A DNA stretch of 64,000 nucleotides from Larix kaempferi. Its lineage: Eukaryota; Streptophyta; Pinopsida; Pinales; Pinaceae. Below are positions 8,964 through 20,523 of this stretch, in pieces (position 1 is the first letter of the stretch; every line of letters starts with the position of its first letter). The position numbers were made by a program, and so were the translations under genes. A model generated the notes under the pieces. That model had not been told where the DNA came from. It did not search any database and saw nothing but the letters and a program-made list of their open reading frames with translations. Location: positions 14,509,501 to 14,573,500 of the forward strand of contig BSBM01000904.1 in the NCBI GenBank assembly GCA_027924585.1, written 5' to 3'.

Positions 8964-11900
8964 TTCCCCCCTTTAAACTTGACTTGGGGTAAAGACCAAC
9001 CCCCCTCAAAGTTTTAACCAGGTATCCGAGAATACAGCATGCCCCCACTTTAGTCTACCAAAATCTATGTATAGACTTTTCATAGGTAACCAAATAAACC
9101 ATGGGTACACATGCCTAAACAAGTCTTGCAACAATATGCCCATTTACATTGTGGTTAAATCAAACTCCATAAAAAAATGTTTCCAGTGAACCAATCACAT
9201 CTTCATCCTCATCTTCCATGTGCTTCTTTGGCCAATGCTTCACATCATTCCTTGTCATGCATTTCCATGTGCCATTAACAATGCTCATTCAAATTTCGTG
9301 TGCAATGCAATATATGAAAAGTGGTTTCAACAACACTTGGAATGGTGACTGTTGTCCGCCGAGATGCACACCGGCAACGGAAATCTTTCGAAAGTTGTTC
9401 CCTCACTACAAGTGGGGAAGGTGTGGCCTTGGGGGCAAGCAATGAGCCAGGTACTGTCACCTGAATCCTAGCTCCTCCATTTAGGCTAACTCCTAACGAA
9501 GCCAAGGGGGGTAGTCCCTACAAAGAGTTTACTATGGCTCAATGTGTTTTAATATGTTTTAAGTGTATGGTGATGCGGATGGGTGTTGTTTAGGAGTTTT
9601 TTAAATGATGAAAAGATCACAAATTTGTAATTGAAAATAAACACAAGATCAATGAGCAATCCACGTTGCAATGCAAGATACGAGATAACTTGATGTACAA
9701 CCACTTGAAGAAATTTAAGTACAAGTCACTCACATATGGAAAATTAACAACAGGTACTCCAGATAGATAATAAGCAAATAAAAATATGATGTCAAGGACC
9801 AGTGCCTTATGGAGTCAAAAATTGCCCGAGTGCTTGGGTTGCTTGATACAAGAGTTCGAAAGATATGTTCGTGAGATCGTTTTGCAAATAATCTTGGTTT
9901 ATTTGAAAGTTTTAAATGATCTTGATTATTAGGCTAGCAAGAAACAAGGATAAAACATCCAACCGGAAGAAATACTTTTAGTGGCTATTCATGGTGATCT
10001 GACGGAACGTCTAGTTATCAAGAGGATAAGTGTCCAATGTTTAAACCACCCTCGAAGTCTAAACAACGGCACTCCGACTCCACCTCCCAGAATAGCACTT
10101 TAAGTATTTATCGAAAGCAACGCCAATTCGTTGGTTGTGGGGTGAAAATTGTATTATGTTATAGAAGTTTATCAAATCCAACACCTTTCTGAGTACTAGC
10201 CCAACTTTTTCAGGTTGGCAGAGCATACGGGTGTCGGATAGCAACCAAGGTAAATTATTAACAGGGGTGTGAGTTGAAATGTTTTAGGGTTATTGAAGCA
10301 CACAGTTCAGCTCTCCGATAGAGAGTGCTCTTGACTTTGTCTTATGACAAGGTTCAAGAGACTTATTTAATCTATATGTCTAATGCAGGGGGAATGCAAA
10401 CTTAATATGCTCTCCGACAAAGAGTGCTCTTGACTTGGGTTATTTCAAGTTCAAGAGGCTTTGTTCTTTATTAGAATAGAAACAGCTTGCGTAAAGAAAG
10501 AGCACACTTTCTGAAGTAAAACAAGTAATGAAAGAAAGTAACAAGTGCACACTTTCTAAGGCCAAAATCAACAACTAAATAAGAAATAAACCACAAGGTG
10601 GGATCAACCTCCGAACAAGGTGACCACTAGAACCACCAATCCTTGAGACCTTCCAGTTAGCTGAACTTCGACAAGGAGTCTAATGGGGATAGAGAAGCTA
10701 CCACAAAATAATGTGGCCCTCGGAATGAAATCCCAAGGTTGCTAACTCAAGTCAAAACTTGGAAGAGAGTTTAATCTAAGTACAGAAATAAACTTTAATC
10801 TAGAAAATTTGAAGCAAAACTAACTAAAGCATGCATGAAACAAACTTCCCCAAATGGGGAAGGAGAAACAAAGTGTGGGAGGCCTTATCCCACCTAGCCT
10901 TTTTATTAATCAATTTACAAATGCCTTTGGAAATAAAATCCTCAAAAGGTCTTTTGAGAGAAGTGAAACTACTATTGAAACAAAACTTAAAGCCCTTAAA
11001 TGGCTTTTACAAAGGAGAATGTAAATGATTCTTTGATTTGGTTTAAGTCTTCTCCTTGAATATAACTTTAATCCTCTTTGAATCTTGTCTTCACAAGTAT
11101 TTCTTCTCTTTTCAAGAAACCTACACAAGCTTAGTCAATCCTCAACAAGGCACCCATTAAGTGTTAATGAAAATCAAATAAACTTGAAACTAGTAAGTCA
11201 AAAGACTCAATGATATCTAAAGCTAAAAGCAAGCTATGATAGTATGGAAAAGAGATTCTAACATGCAAATGGCTAAATGCTTCAAAAGACAATGTAAGTT
11301 TTTACTTTTCAATGAGATCTAAGATGCTTATATGCTACTTTTCAAAGCATGAAACTAGAAGCTACTTAACAAAAACTTTAGAGATCTAAGCTATTGCAAA
11401 ATGTAAGATCTAAACTATGAAATAATTCTAACACTAACAAGCTTACACTTCGTCTTTTGTCTGTGTTTTTGTAGGTGGACGAAAGGAAGAAAGGGAAGGC
11501 AAGACGAGAGGAGATGGAGAGGAGGGACGAATGGAAGGAGGGGAGAAGGAGTAGGGAGACGAGAGGAAGGAGAAGAGAGGACGAGAGCTAGGTGGAGGGT
11601 TTTGGAATGAGGAAGGGCGAGAGCAAGGTAGAGAGGAGGAAGACTAAGGTGGAAGAAAATGGAGGAGGAGCGAAAGGGAGAAATGGAGAGTTGAAGGAGC
11701 AGAAAAAGATGGATGGAAGAGGAAAACGAGAAGGCAAAAAGTCAAGCAAGCTACAAACTAAAAGCAAGCTAAACAATAACCAAACTTGGAGAGGAATAGG
11801 GCCTTGGATTTCCACAGTTTAGAGAGGTAGTTCTAGTAACCGATTGAAAAATTTGTTGAAAGATTGATGGAGGAAGCAAGAACTCCTTGTTTCTTGATTT

Positions 11901-14559
11901 TGAAAAACTTAAACTTCTTTGGCAACCTGTAGAGTGAAGATGAAACCTACAAAAAACCTTGTACTTTGGAAAATACCTGCAAAACCAATATACTCAAGCG
12001 AAAAGCATAGATCTATAGTTACTTGTGCTAGATTGTCAACCCTCTTGAAATATAAATCTATAGCTTAAAAATCCAAAGTACATAAGCAATACACAATATC
12101 ACCTTGTTACAAGATGAAGTATGGCCACCAAGAGCCTCCACAATTTGACCTCCAAAGTCTCAACTTTATTCAATAATTAAACAGGTTACAAAAATCCTCC
12201 AGAGTTTCTTTGGTAAAAGATCCATGAGAAATGAGGGAAAAGGCCCTCATTATAGCCACACCCTACCCTAATTCAAATTGGCATTCAAGAGGAGTCAAAA
12301 GCACGAGTCATCAAATCGAATTGCCATCAAAATCCCTATCACATCCATGTCAAGCCAAGTTTTGGAATGCAACTCCACCAAACAATTCGAGTTGCATTGA
12401 AGGAGATGAGGAGGTGGCCTCCACCTAGGCAAGGCGCCCCTCATCTTTCATTGGAATAATCACCCATCAAATGGTAATGTGCCATGTGGTAAACTCAAGC
12501 TCCAAAGAGATTGACGTGAGCTCCTTTGTGAGGGCGTGAATGCCACATATGGGAGACAAGCTTTGAGTTGTAATGAATGCAAACTCACCTTTAAAAGAAG
12601 CCAATGCCATGTGTTTGCACAAATTTAGGGAGGCGCCTACCATAGGCTTTAATGCATCCAACCAACCTAATAAACACTTGACACCTCACTAATTCGCAGA
12701 TTTGAGGAAGGTGGGCGAATTCACTTAGAGAGATCCACTTGTGCTGACTGTACACTTGACTGGATGATGACTGAGATGATTGGAATCTTCATTAATGCTC
12801 CATGCCATGTCAATTTGCCTTTTATTTTAATCCATTTGGATTATTTTGGAGAGATTTGGATTATCTCCAAATATTCAATTTTTAATATTTTAATTAATAA
12901 TTTCTCTGTAAATGGCTTTTTTGAGAAATTATTAATTATGAGGCTGAATTGACATCCGAAAGTTAGGGTAAACTGGTCCAGGGATCATGAATGATTTTTT
13001 GCTTAAGGTTGGAGCCTTCAATCACTAAATTCGGATCCCGGATGACTGACATATTACAAATTGAAATTTTTCCATTTAAACTATGGAAAAATTTATTAAA
13101 AATTTAAAAATAATTAAAAACTCAAAACCGAAGGACCCGGTAAAAAAATTTCGAAATTTTTTCTGAGCGTCCTAGTGACCTAGGACATGACCAAAACCTA
13201 TTCTAATAGTGTCTAGTAGGCTTATATACATCAGTTGGACTCTAATATCCCCCCATGGCTAAAATTTTCAAAATCGGGCATTCCAGCTTTGGAGGAAGCG
13301 GGAGAAAACCTCATCGATTATAGCTCGGCTATAGGCAAAGTATAATTGACAAGGGAAAAAACTCCCTAGAATACCTTAGTTGCTTAACCAAGTCATGGGG
13401 AACCGAGCCACTCAGAATCCTACTAGCACACTTTATTACAAACCCCATGGGGCCATGGTCATGTCGACTGAAAAACAAAACTGACTAGCCAAAATTGGCT
13501 AGGCACAACTGATGGATCATCTGATACATTGGAGTACAAACATTCATCATGCTTGTCAAATGGCGGCTCTTCAGGTAATCCAACTATGGTACAAAATAGG
13601 TGATAACAGTGACTTCATCAAAACAATCACATTACAACCATGGTCTTTCACTTCAAACCATACTGCTTGGATCATTTATTTACACTTGCTACTTTTGAAA
13701 TCATGTTTCTAAAATGCACAAAAGTAATGGCAAAACAATCAAGTATTTCTCATGATTTTATTACCACCAAAGATAATGCAACGATGGAATAGAACCTTAG
13801 TGGATTATTCCATCGCAAGTCACAACTAGGATTGAAGTTATGGCCATGGAAAAGAAGAGACAGTAGTAATGGTAGCTGAATGCCATGCCTCTCTACCTAG
13901 ACCTCACCTGCACCTCTGCCATCATAGCTGAGAGCTTCACTTTCCCCATCAACACCACCAAATTCGCATGCAACTCTGCATCGAATCATTGCTTGCCCTT
14001 AAATGTTAGGGCTTATTCCAAACAACCTTCGAAATAGCTCGCCATAATGCCATAACATCCCTCTACAAGGGGCTCTCGTTCTCACTTATCCGCCACAAGT
14101 AGGCATCTTATTAATGATCTCTTATGCTTCTTCCAACAACTCAGCTCGGCCTAGAAGATCAACCATGCACACATAGTGTTGCATCAAATATAAGAGACTA
14201 TATTCTTTATCCATTGATTCATAGTACCATTGGCCTTCATCCACCAATCCCAATCAACTACATGTTAAATGCACCCTGAAGAAAGTGTTCCCATTCAATC
14301 TCACCCAGATCTGCTATATGCCTTAACACAGAGCTATTAGTATGTCCTCCATACATCAAACATGAGAATGGATTCAAAAAGCTAGTGATAGCTATCTACT
14401 CCCAGTTGGTCACTCGCACCCAATGCAGGGCATCTCTAGTAGCTTGAGCTGGTGTGTTACTCTAACTCTACTAAAATACGTGACCTATTCGACCACTCTC
14501 CTCCTTGATTTCATTTTTCCAACTCTTATACCACTATTAGGAATTAAACACACACACAA
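8964..14559 (-). other. Interior of the copia-like element: non-coding
   Basis: No conserved retroelement domain is visible. Recognisable structures are a purine tract at 8964-8974, a pair of direct repeats containing AGAGTGCTCTTGACTT near 10312 and 10411, a ~270-base homopurine-rich strand at 11473-11745, and AT-rich DNA at 12830-13150. The longest open frames are under 105 codons and unrelated to known proteins. Another nested insertion may be hidden here, but no ends were found. Confidence 0.5.
14519..14533 (-). promoter_or_regulatory. Degenerate initiator-Met primer site
   Basis: The minus strand reads TGGTATAAGAGTTGG, close to the common plant site TGGTATCAGAGC. It lies 26 bases from the LTR edge rather than the usual few; the gap includes a short CA repeat, perhaps expanded later. 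The assignment is tentative. Confidence 0.45.
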
Positions 14560-14833
14560 TGAAGAAGGTGGTTTTTACCCTAGAAACCCAAACTGGGAAA
14601 AAAAGCAACAATAGATCTATTAGTCTTTGACCAATCCGGCCAAGACATAGCAAATCAAGCCATCACCAGCCACTCTCGACCAATCTACAATGGAGTTTCT
14701 CAAGCCCTTAAGTAGGTTCCTTCACATGCAATACTATGGGCAAATACCATGGGACACCCAAAACCATGGGCCCGTAAACCATCAATTGTAGACACATCTT
14801 TAACTCTTTTACCGAGTCAAGTTTAACCTAACA
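14560..14833 (-). repeat. 5' LTR of the copia-like element (274 bp)
   Basis: This is the partner of 8711-8963. It contains about 22 extra bases near 14643-14664 and otherwise aligns end to end. Integrase sequence resumes immediately after its CA end at 14833. Confidence 0.85.
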
Positions 14834-15802
14834 GTTATAAAGGACATCTTGCGCAAGAAATCATCATTGAAATCCTAAGTGTTATCTGAGCTCCATTCAT
14901 CCCCCACAGTCGATCATTCGAAATTTCATAAAACTTATGAAAGGATCAAACGATCATTTTTCTAGGAAGGCGTGAAGGACATCTGCACATTTGTGGCCGA
15001 ATGTGATACTTGCCAAAGATAGAAAGGGGGGGTCATGAAACCTCCAAGTGAACTTCAACCACTTCCAATTCCAACTGTAGTATGGACTGACATTTCTATC
15101 GATTTCATTGTGGGGTTACCAAAATCTGGCAATAAGTCTATAATCATGGTTATGGTTGGTCGCCTTTCCAAATATGCTCATTTTTGTTCCCTACAACACC
15201 CTTTCAAGGCCTCTATGGTTGCTCAAATCTTCATGGATAATATCTTCAAACTCCATGGTATGCTGCAAACTATTGTCATGAACCGTGACCCCACCTTCAC
15301 TAGCAATTTTTGGTAGCAATTGTTTCGGCTCCAGGGAACTCAATTGAATTCCAACACTACCTATCACCCCCAAATGGGTGGTCAAAATGAAGTTGTCAAT
15401 GAGAGTGGCAATCCCATTGGGCTCAGTGACTACCTTTAGCAGAATGGTGGTATAATACAACTTATCATATTGCCACTCGAATGACTCTCTTTGAAGTTGT
15501 CTATGGTCAAAATCCCCCTTTGCTACTATCCTACTTACCAGACATCTCTACGGTACAGGAGGTTGACAACACATTCACATATCGAACCAACATTTTCTGC
15601 ACACTCCAGGATAATCTAGTAATGGCTCAGAATAGGATGAAGCAACACGTTGATCAGCATCATTCCCAATGCCATTTTGTAGAAGGGAAGAAGGAATTTT
15701 TTCACCTACAACGCTATAAGCATATCTCTCTTAAGGCCTACAGCCACTAGAAGCTTGCCCCGAGTTTTAGGGGTCCTATAAGATCCTCAAATGTGTGGGG
15801 CC
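14834..15802 (+). pseudogene. Chromovirus integrase, zinc domain and catalytic core (left part)
   Basis: From the left: a degraded HHCC zinc domain (14890-15030), then the core. The core has a WTDISIDFIVGLPKSG segment holding the first catalytic aspartate, NRDPTFTSNFW with the second, and a decayed YHPQMGGQNEVVN segment holding the third acidic position region (about 15360-15400). Downstream come a FEVVYGQNPPLLL segment and a basic C-terminal region. Stops (for example after SNFW at 15315) and frame changes break it. The frame halts at 15802, where a solo LTR is inserted, and resumes at 19764. Confidence 0.85.
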
Positions 15803-18800
15803 TGTTATCACACAATCTCTAGCTGTTTGTGGTAGGTATCCCAATAGGGACGGTAGAGGAGACAACTAGGAAGGTGTAACCGACAATAGTCAGGTCCTCC
15901 GCTTAAATGAACAGATGTCACACCGGACAAGGCTACTGTCACTTTAGACGAGGCGCTTGGCCAAGTCAGGGGGGAGACCCCACTCAACCAATTATGGTTG
16001 AGACTTCAACAATCAGACACCCAAAACCCAAAAGATAAACAAAGTGAAAGACAGAATGGATGACTAAGTGTGAGAATTCTTCCAGCCTAGTGGAATCAAG
16101 ACTCTGGATGGGAAGATGTACTAGAAGAAACAAGTTCAAATCTGATCACACATATAAATGATGAATTCTATGAAAGATTAGAAGGCTGGAAATTAAATCA
16201 GCGAACAGAAAATTACTGGAAGAGCGGTTTGGGACCTTGCCTATGGGGAATGAAGCTCGCTATGATTTATCAATACATGGCAGAGATGGATGAGCAATTT
16301 AAACACATATTCCAGCAACTATAAACTGATTAAATGGCTGATTTTGAACACAAAAAACAGGCCAGCAAGAAGTTGAGTGAATCAGCCCTAGGGGAATGAG
16401 TTAAACAATGGAAAAGTGGACCTAGGGCAGTCAAAAAGAGGCGTTTAAACTCACTTCCAGCTACTGATACTTGCTACCCTCAGGTAAAAAGACGTTTTAA
16501 AGCAGATTAGCAAGTACCCATAACCCCAAAATAACCCCAAACAGGCTGAAACAGAAAAACGCCCCAGGGGGGCGTTTTTGCCAGGTAGACCAGTGCTGAT
16601 TAGGTGGGCAAATGGAGTCCAAATCAAATGAAACTTGGCATCTAGGCTTTTAAGCATAAATCATTTGTGGGTTTTGAATTAAAAAGAAATCCTACAGTGA
16701 AAACTTGAGTTTTATATTTTTATGGGTTTTTTATGTAAATTTCTACTCAACACACACAGTGATATTCTGAGAATAAGAGACCAGCAAGAGAAACCTACCT
16801 GAAAGTGAATGAAATGGATGAGATTGCCGAAGAATAGCTCACAAATTCAGTTGTTGAGCAACCGGGTGTTCCCTTGTGCATTTGAGCTCCCAATTGGCCA
16901 AAAATGCCCTAGCTACCTGCCACAAATAGGATGAAATCAATATATGCAGCAAAATAGTTAAGTAAACCAGCAAGTAAATGACTGAAAATAGAAGAATTGA
17001 AAAGCATCAAGCAATAACAACTCCCTCTTGTTGATATTCTGAAAGAAACCAACAGTTGGGGGGTTCCCACTCCCAAAACTGCGCCCTCCTCCAGCTGTCT
17101 TTTTCACCTGCAAATCGATTTGGCCAAGGCAAGATAGGAAACACAACAATAACCTCTCAACAAAGCTAAGGCAACTAGATATCAGTCAAACAATACACAT
17201 CCATGCATAAACTCTCAAGAAATCAGTAGAAGAATGGCTCTATATTATAAAAACTCAAGTGCAAAAATGTGCCAAGAGAGAACAATGGAGGTGAGTCCAT
17301 TCTCTTATAGAGATGGCTCAAACTCAAACTAGGTTTCCCCCCAAAATGGAGGGTTGACATCATCTCCCCAATCCACAAATCAAATGGTGGAGATGACTCT
17401 ATGGAGGGGGGTGCGAATTGCCCCAAGGAGAGCGCACTAGTGGATGAGAGGGGGCCCATGTGGGGGCCACACAACAATACAAGGGGTTGGGGGGTGTCTA
17501 TATGGGGTTTTATCCCCCCAACCATATACAACAAGGTCCCACATCAATACAATGACCAAAATCGAATTTCCACTATGGGCCAAATCGACCTCAAGTGTGA
17601 GTTGGGCAATAGAGGGCCCCACAACATGAAATATCACATGAGACATTACCAAAAATACCTTAGAGATTACCTTTACCATTGCCAACCATTGATTTTGCCA
17701 TTTGCCTATAGTTGCCTTAGTCAAATTCTGATTTCCATGTATTTTCTGCTGGTTTATATGGCTGAAGATGAAAATTGGGCTTTTGACCCACTTTTATTGC
17801 CCGGATTGCCGAACCATCTGCTGCAATGCGATCGTGGACCCCAAAAGTAGTAAGGATGACCACTTGAACGACCCCGATCCATCACTTTGGCATTATTTGC
17901 CCCAAATCCACAATTTTTAATTAAAACGGGTCAAAGTTGACCAATAATAATTAAAAATTTCTCAAACGGTTCAATATTTTGCAATTCCTCCAATTGCATG
18001 CTCATATGGGACCCCTGTAGATAATAATTGATCGAAATCGAAATTCCGATCACAACATTTTTTCGGGCCCATTTTTGGCCTAGTCAACCCAGTTTGACCA
18101 AGTCAAATCTGGTCAACCATAGTGCAAGCCGAAACCTGTATGCAAGCATGAAGTGACAAGGCTCAATTATACAAGTTAGTACATTACTAAGCAATATAAT
18201 GATAGCATGGTGATCAAAAATACATCAAATCTCGGAATAATACAAGGTCCTGGTGAAGTGGGCCCATCACCTCCAAAAGACTAAGATGCTATACACCTCT
18301 ATAGATTTGACCATTTTGCTGACTCTAAGTGATATGGACAACAAGGCAAAGGACATGGGAGGACGAGGATGAGGATCATGTGACCCTTTGGACAACTCGG
18401 GAAAGCGGGGTCCACTGAGGTAAGTATGCCATGACAGAACACGGGGAAGGGCGGTGCCTCACAAATGGGTATAGTGCAGGGAAACTGTGACTAGTCATCT
18501 AACAAGTATACCACAACTCACATCCGTATCCGGAGACTCCGTGAGGTTCTTTTCTAGAGCTGCCAAACTGGGTGTCCGGCAAACCGTAACTTGAGACTCT
18601 AGGGGGCAATCTTGAGCTTGTCCCTTGCTCCTTCTCACCTCCTTGTCCTGCAGGACTAAGTGAGGAATAACCACTACAAATGCTGACATGTATAGCTGAC
18701 CAGAATCCATGTGTGTTCATAAACACATTGCATGGATTTTACAATGAGTTTCATACTTAACCCTTTTTGGCTAGATTTTACAATTTACAATACAATGGCC

Positions 18801-19763
18801 TTTTTAGCCAGATTTACATTTGATTTCTTCATTTCTTCAAGGCCCTCTTGGGCTACATACATATCTCAAAAGATATAAACATGGTGCTCATACTGCAAAG
18901 GTAATGAGGGTGAGTAATACAAGCTTCGACGACCAATGGGGAGCACCCGGTGAGGCTACACAATCCTAACTGCATTGCAACATCGGGGGCAACCGACAAG
19001 AGCAAATCCCAGGTCTAACCATGTATCTCACACACTAAAGAGCCGAGGCACAATAAACAGGGAGTCATGGCAAACTCAGAGATCAGTGGGGAAAGGGGTC
19101 CTCGGGATCACAAATCAGAATCCAAGTCGGGGAAGAAGTGTCATGGATGAGTCGGATGGGTGGAGAAAGTGATAATGGTGCTAAAGTCAGCTACCCAGGG
19201 ACTAAATGATCAAGTCTATGACAAGTATAGAGGACATGACTCAGCGTGCATATACATAAGTCTAACTGGCAAGGTGGACTGACATCACCAAGGGCCCAAT
19301 CACATCATATCATAGCTAGATCACCAAATATATCATCTCATGCAAAGTTAGTGTACTAACAAGTATAAAGAAGTCTAATCTACCACATGAGCAATAATCC
19401 ACATATGCGATACCTGTTGCACCATATAACTGCTGCTACTGAACCTATATCTGAGCTGGATCTCTGCTGAATCCGGGCACATAATAAACCAGCACTGTAC
19501 TGTGATAATCTCGATCAAAAAAAGACTAGGCAACTATCTCAAATGGGCTTGTGTCAAAGCCTGGCAAGGAAAGGTAACCTTGTGGTAGATGGTAAGTCCA
19601 ACTGTCTGTGCCCTCTAATATGTCTACTAGGGGCGATCTAAGATTCTAAACAAAAATGCCTCCTCTGAAGGCAGCTAATCTCCTGATCTGGAAAAAAAGT
19701 ACTGTGCGGTCCTCGGCCGCACAGTCTGCAGTATGGAAGCTGCTGCCGACATAAAATGTGATA
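15803..19763 (-). repeat. Solo LTR of the element A family (~3.96 kb)
   Basis: It starts TGTTATCACAC and ends GTGATAATA, an inverted pair with one change from GTGATAACA. Its left ~2.2 kb is related to 5970-8489 and its right ~1.6 kb to 160-1676. No primer site, gag or protease lies inside, so it is an LTR alone, left by recombination. A likely minus-strand TATA is at 17303-17312. The flanks are continuous integrase coding (VGP before, MAYKLELP after). The flanking bases GGGCC and GACCC are at best an eroded 5-bp duplication. Confidence 0.75.
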
Positions 19764-20079
19764 ATAGACCCCATGGCTTACAAACTGGAGCTACCTAGCC
19801 ACCCCCAAATTCATCCCATCTTTCATGTCTCCTACTTGAAGAAAGTGGTTGGCCATCACTATTGTATTCAAACTAACCTTCTAGAATTGGATGAAGAAGC
19901 TTCCATTTGGTTGCAGCCCGAGACTGTCCTTGACAAACGGGAACATTGTCTCCGCAATTGCACCATCCAAGACGTATTGATCTAGCGGAAAGATACCCAT
20001 CCTAAGGATGTACATGGTACCAACACAAATACTTTAGCAATTTCCACATCTCTAGCCCTATAGACAATGTTGTTTTTTT
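19764..20079 (+). pseudogene. Chromovirus integrase C-terminus with chromodomain (right part)
   Basis: This resumes the frame interrupted at 15802. It contains YKLELPSHPQIHPIFHVSYL, the typical segment before the chromodomain, then a chromodomain-like stretch (VLDKREHCLRNCTIQDVLI, a stop in place of R, then KDTHP). The chromodomain directs integration to marked chromatin. The stop at 19983 and following decay make it non-functional. It identifies the element as a plant chromovirus, probably of the Tekay/Reina type. Confidence 0.8.
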
Positions 20080-20092
20080 AAGGGGGAGGACA

Positions 20093-20512
20093 TGTTAAGG
20101 TCCTACTCCAACCCCCTTAATAGATAGGTGGTTATGTATTGAGGCCATCTATATTAAATAAGGCCAGTAAAGTAGACGCGGTGTGAAAGCAATATTTGTA
20201 AAAAGACTTACTAGAAGGTTCCACCTATTAGAAAGTCTCTATAGTGTGAAAGCAATATTTGTAACAAGACTTACTAGAAGATTCCACCTACTAGAAAGTT
20301 CCTTCACTAAGAAGGCTTACTAGAAGGTTTTGCCTACTATAAATTTATTTCATTAAAAACTATATATAAGAGTATAAGCAATGAAACAAGATGTCTTGTT
20401 AAGTATTTCGTAATTGAAATTGGCTTCACTTGGAAGTTGCCCCCTCGAAGAGGCATGTGAACATTATTTTCATCAATAAAGATATTGCTATTGTGATATT
20501 TTGTTATCTACA
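20093..20512 (+). repeat. 3' LTR of the chromovirus (~420 bp)
   Basis: A purine tract (AAGGGGGAGGA, 20080-20090) precedes TGTTAAGGTCC at 20093. A TATA box (TATATATAAG, 20361-20370) and an AATAAAG signal near 20474 fit LTR anatomy, and it ends with CA at 20512. A 63-base internal tandem duplication begins at 20181 and 20244. No partner LTR was found in the window. Confidence 0.7.
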
Positions 20513-20523
20513 GGAGTCTATTG

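Larger units (their letters stand above)
8711..14833 (-). mobile_element. Copia-like LTR element without recognisable coding domains
   Basis: Matching LTRs lie at 8711-8963 and 14560-14833. On the minus strand each starts TGTTAGGTTAAAC and ends in CTTCA. A perfect purine tract (AAAGGGGGGAA) abuts the left copy at 8964-8974, so the element reads right to left. A degenerate initiator-Met primer site lies near 14519-14533. The 5.6 kb interior shows no gag, protease, RT or integrase motif in any frame, which makes it a large non-coding retrotransposon derivative (LARD). It lies inside chromovirus integrase sequence. Confidence 0.75.
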
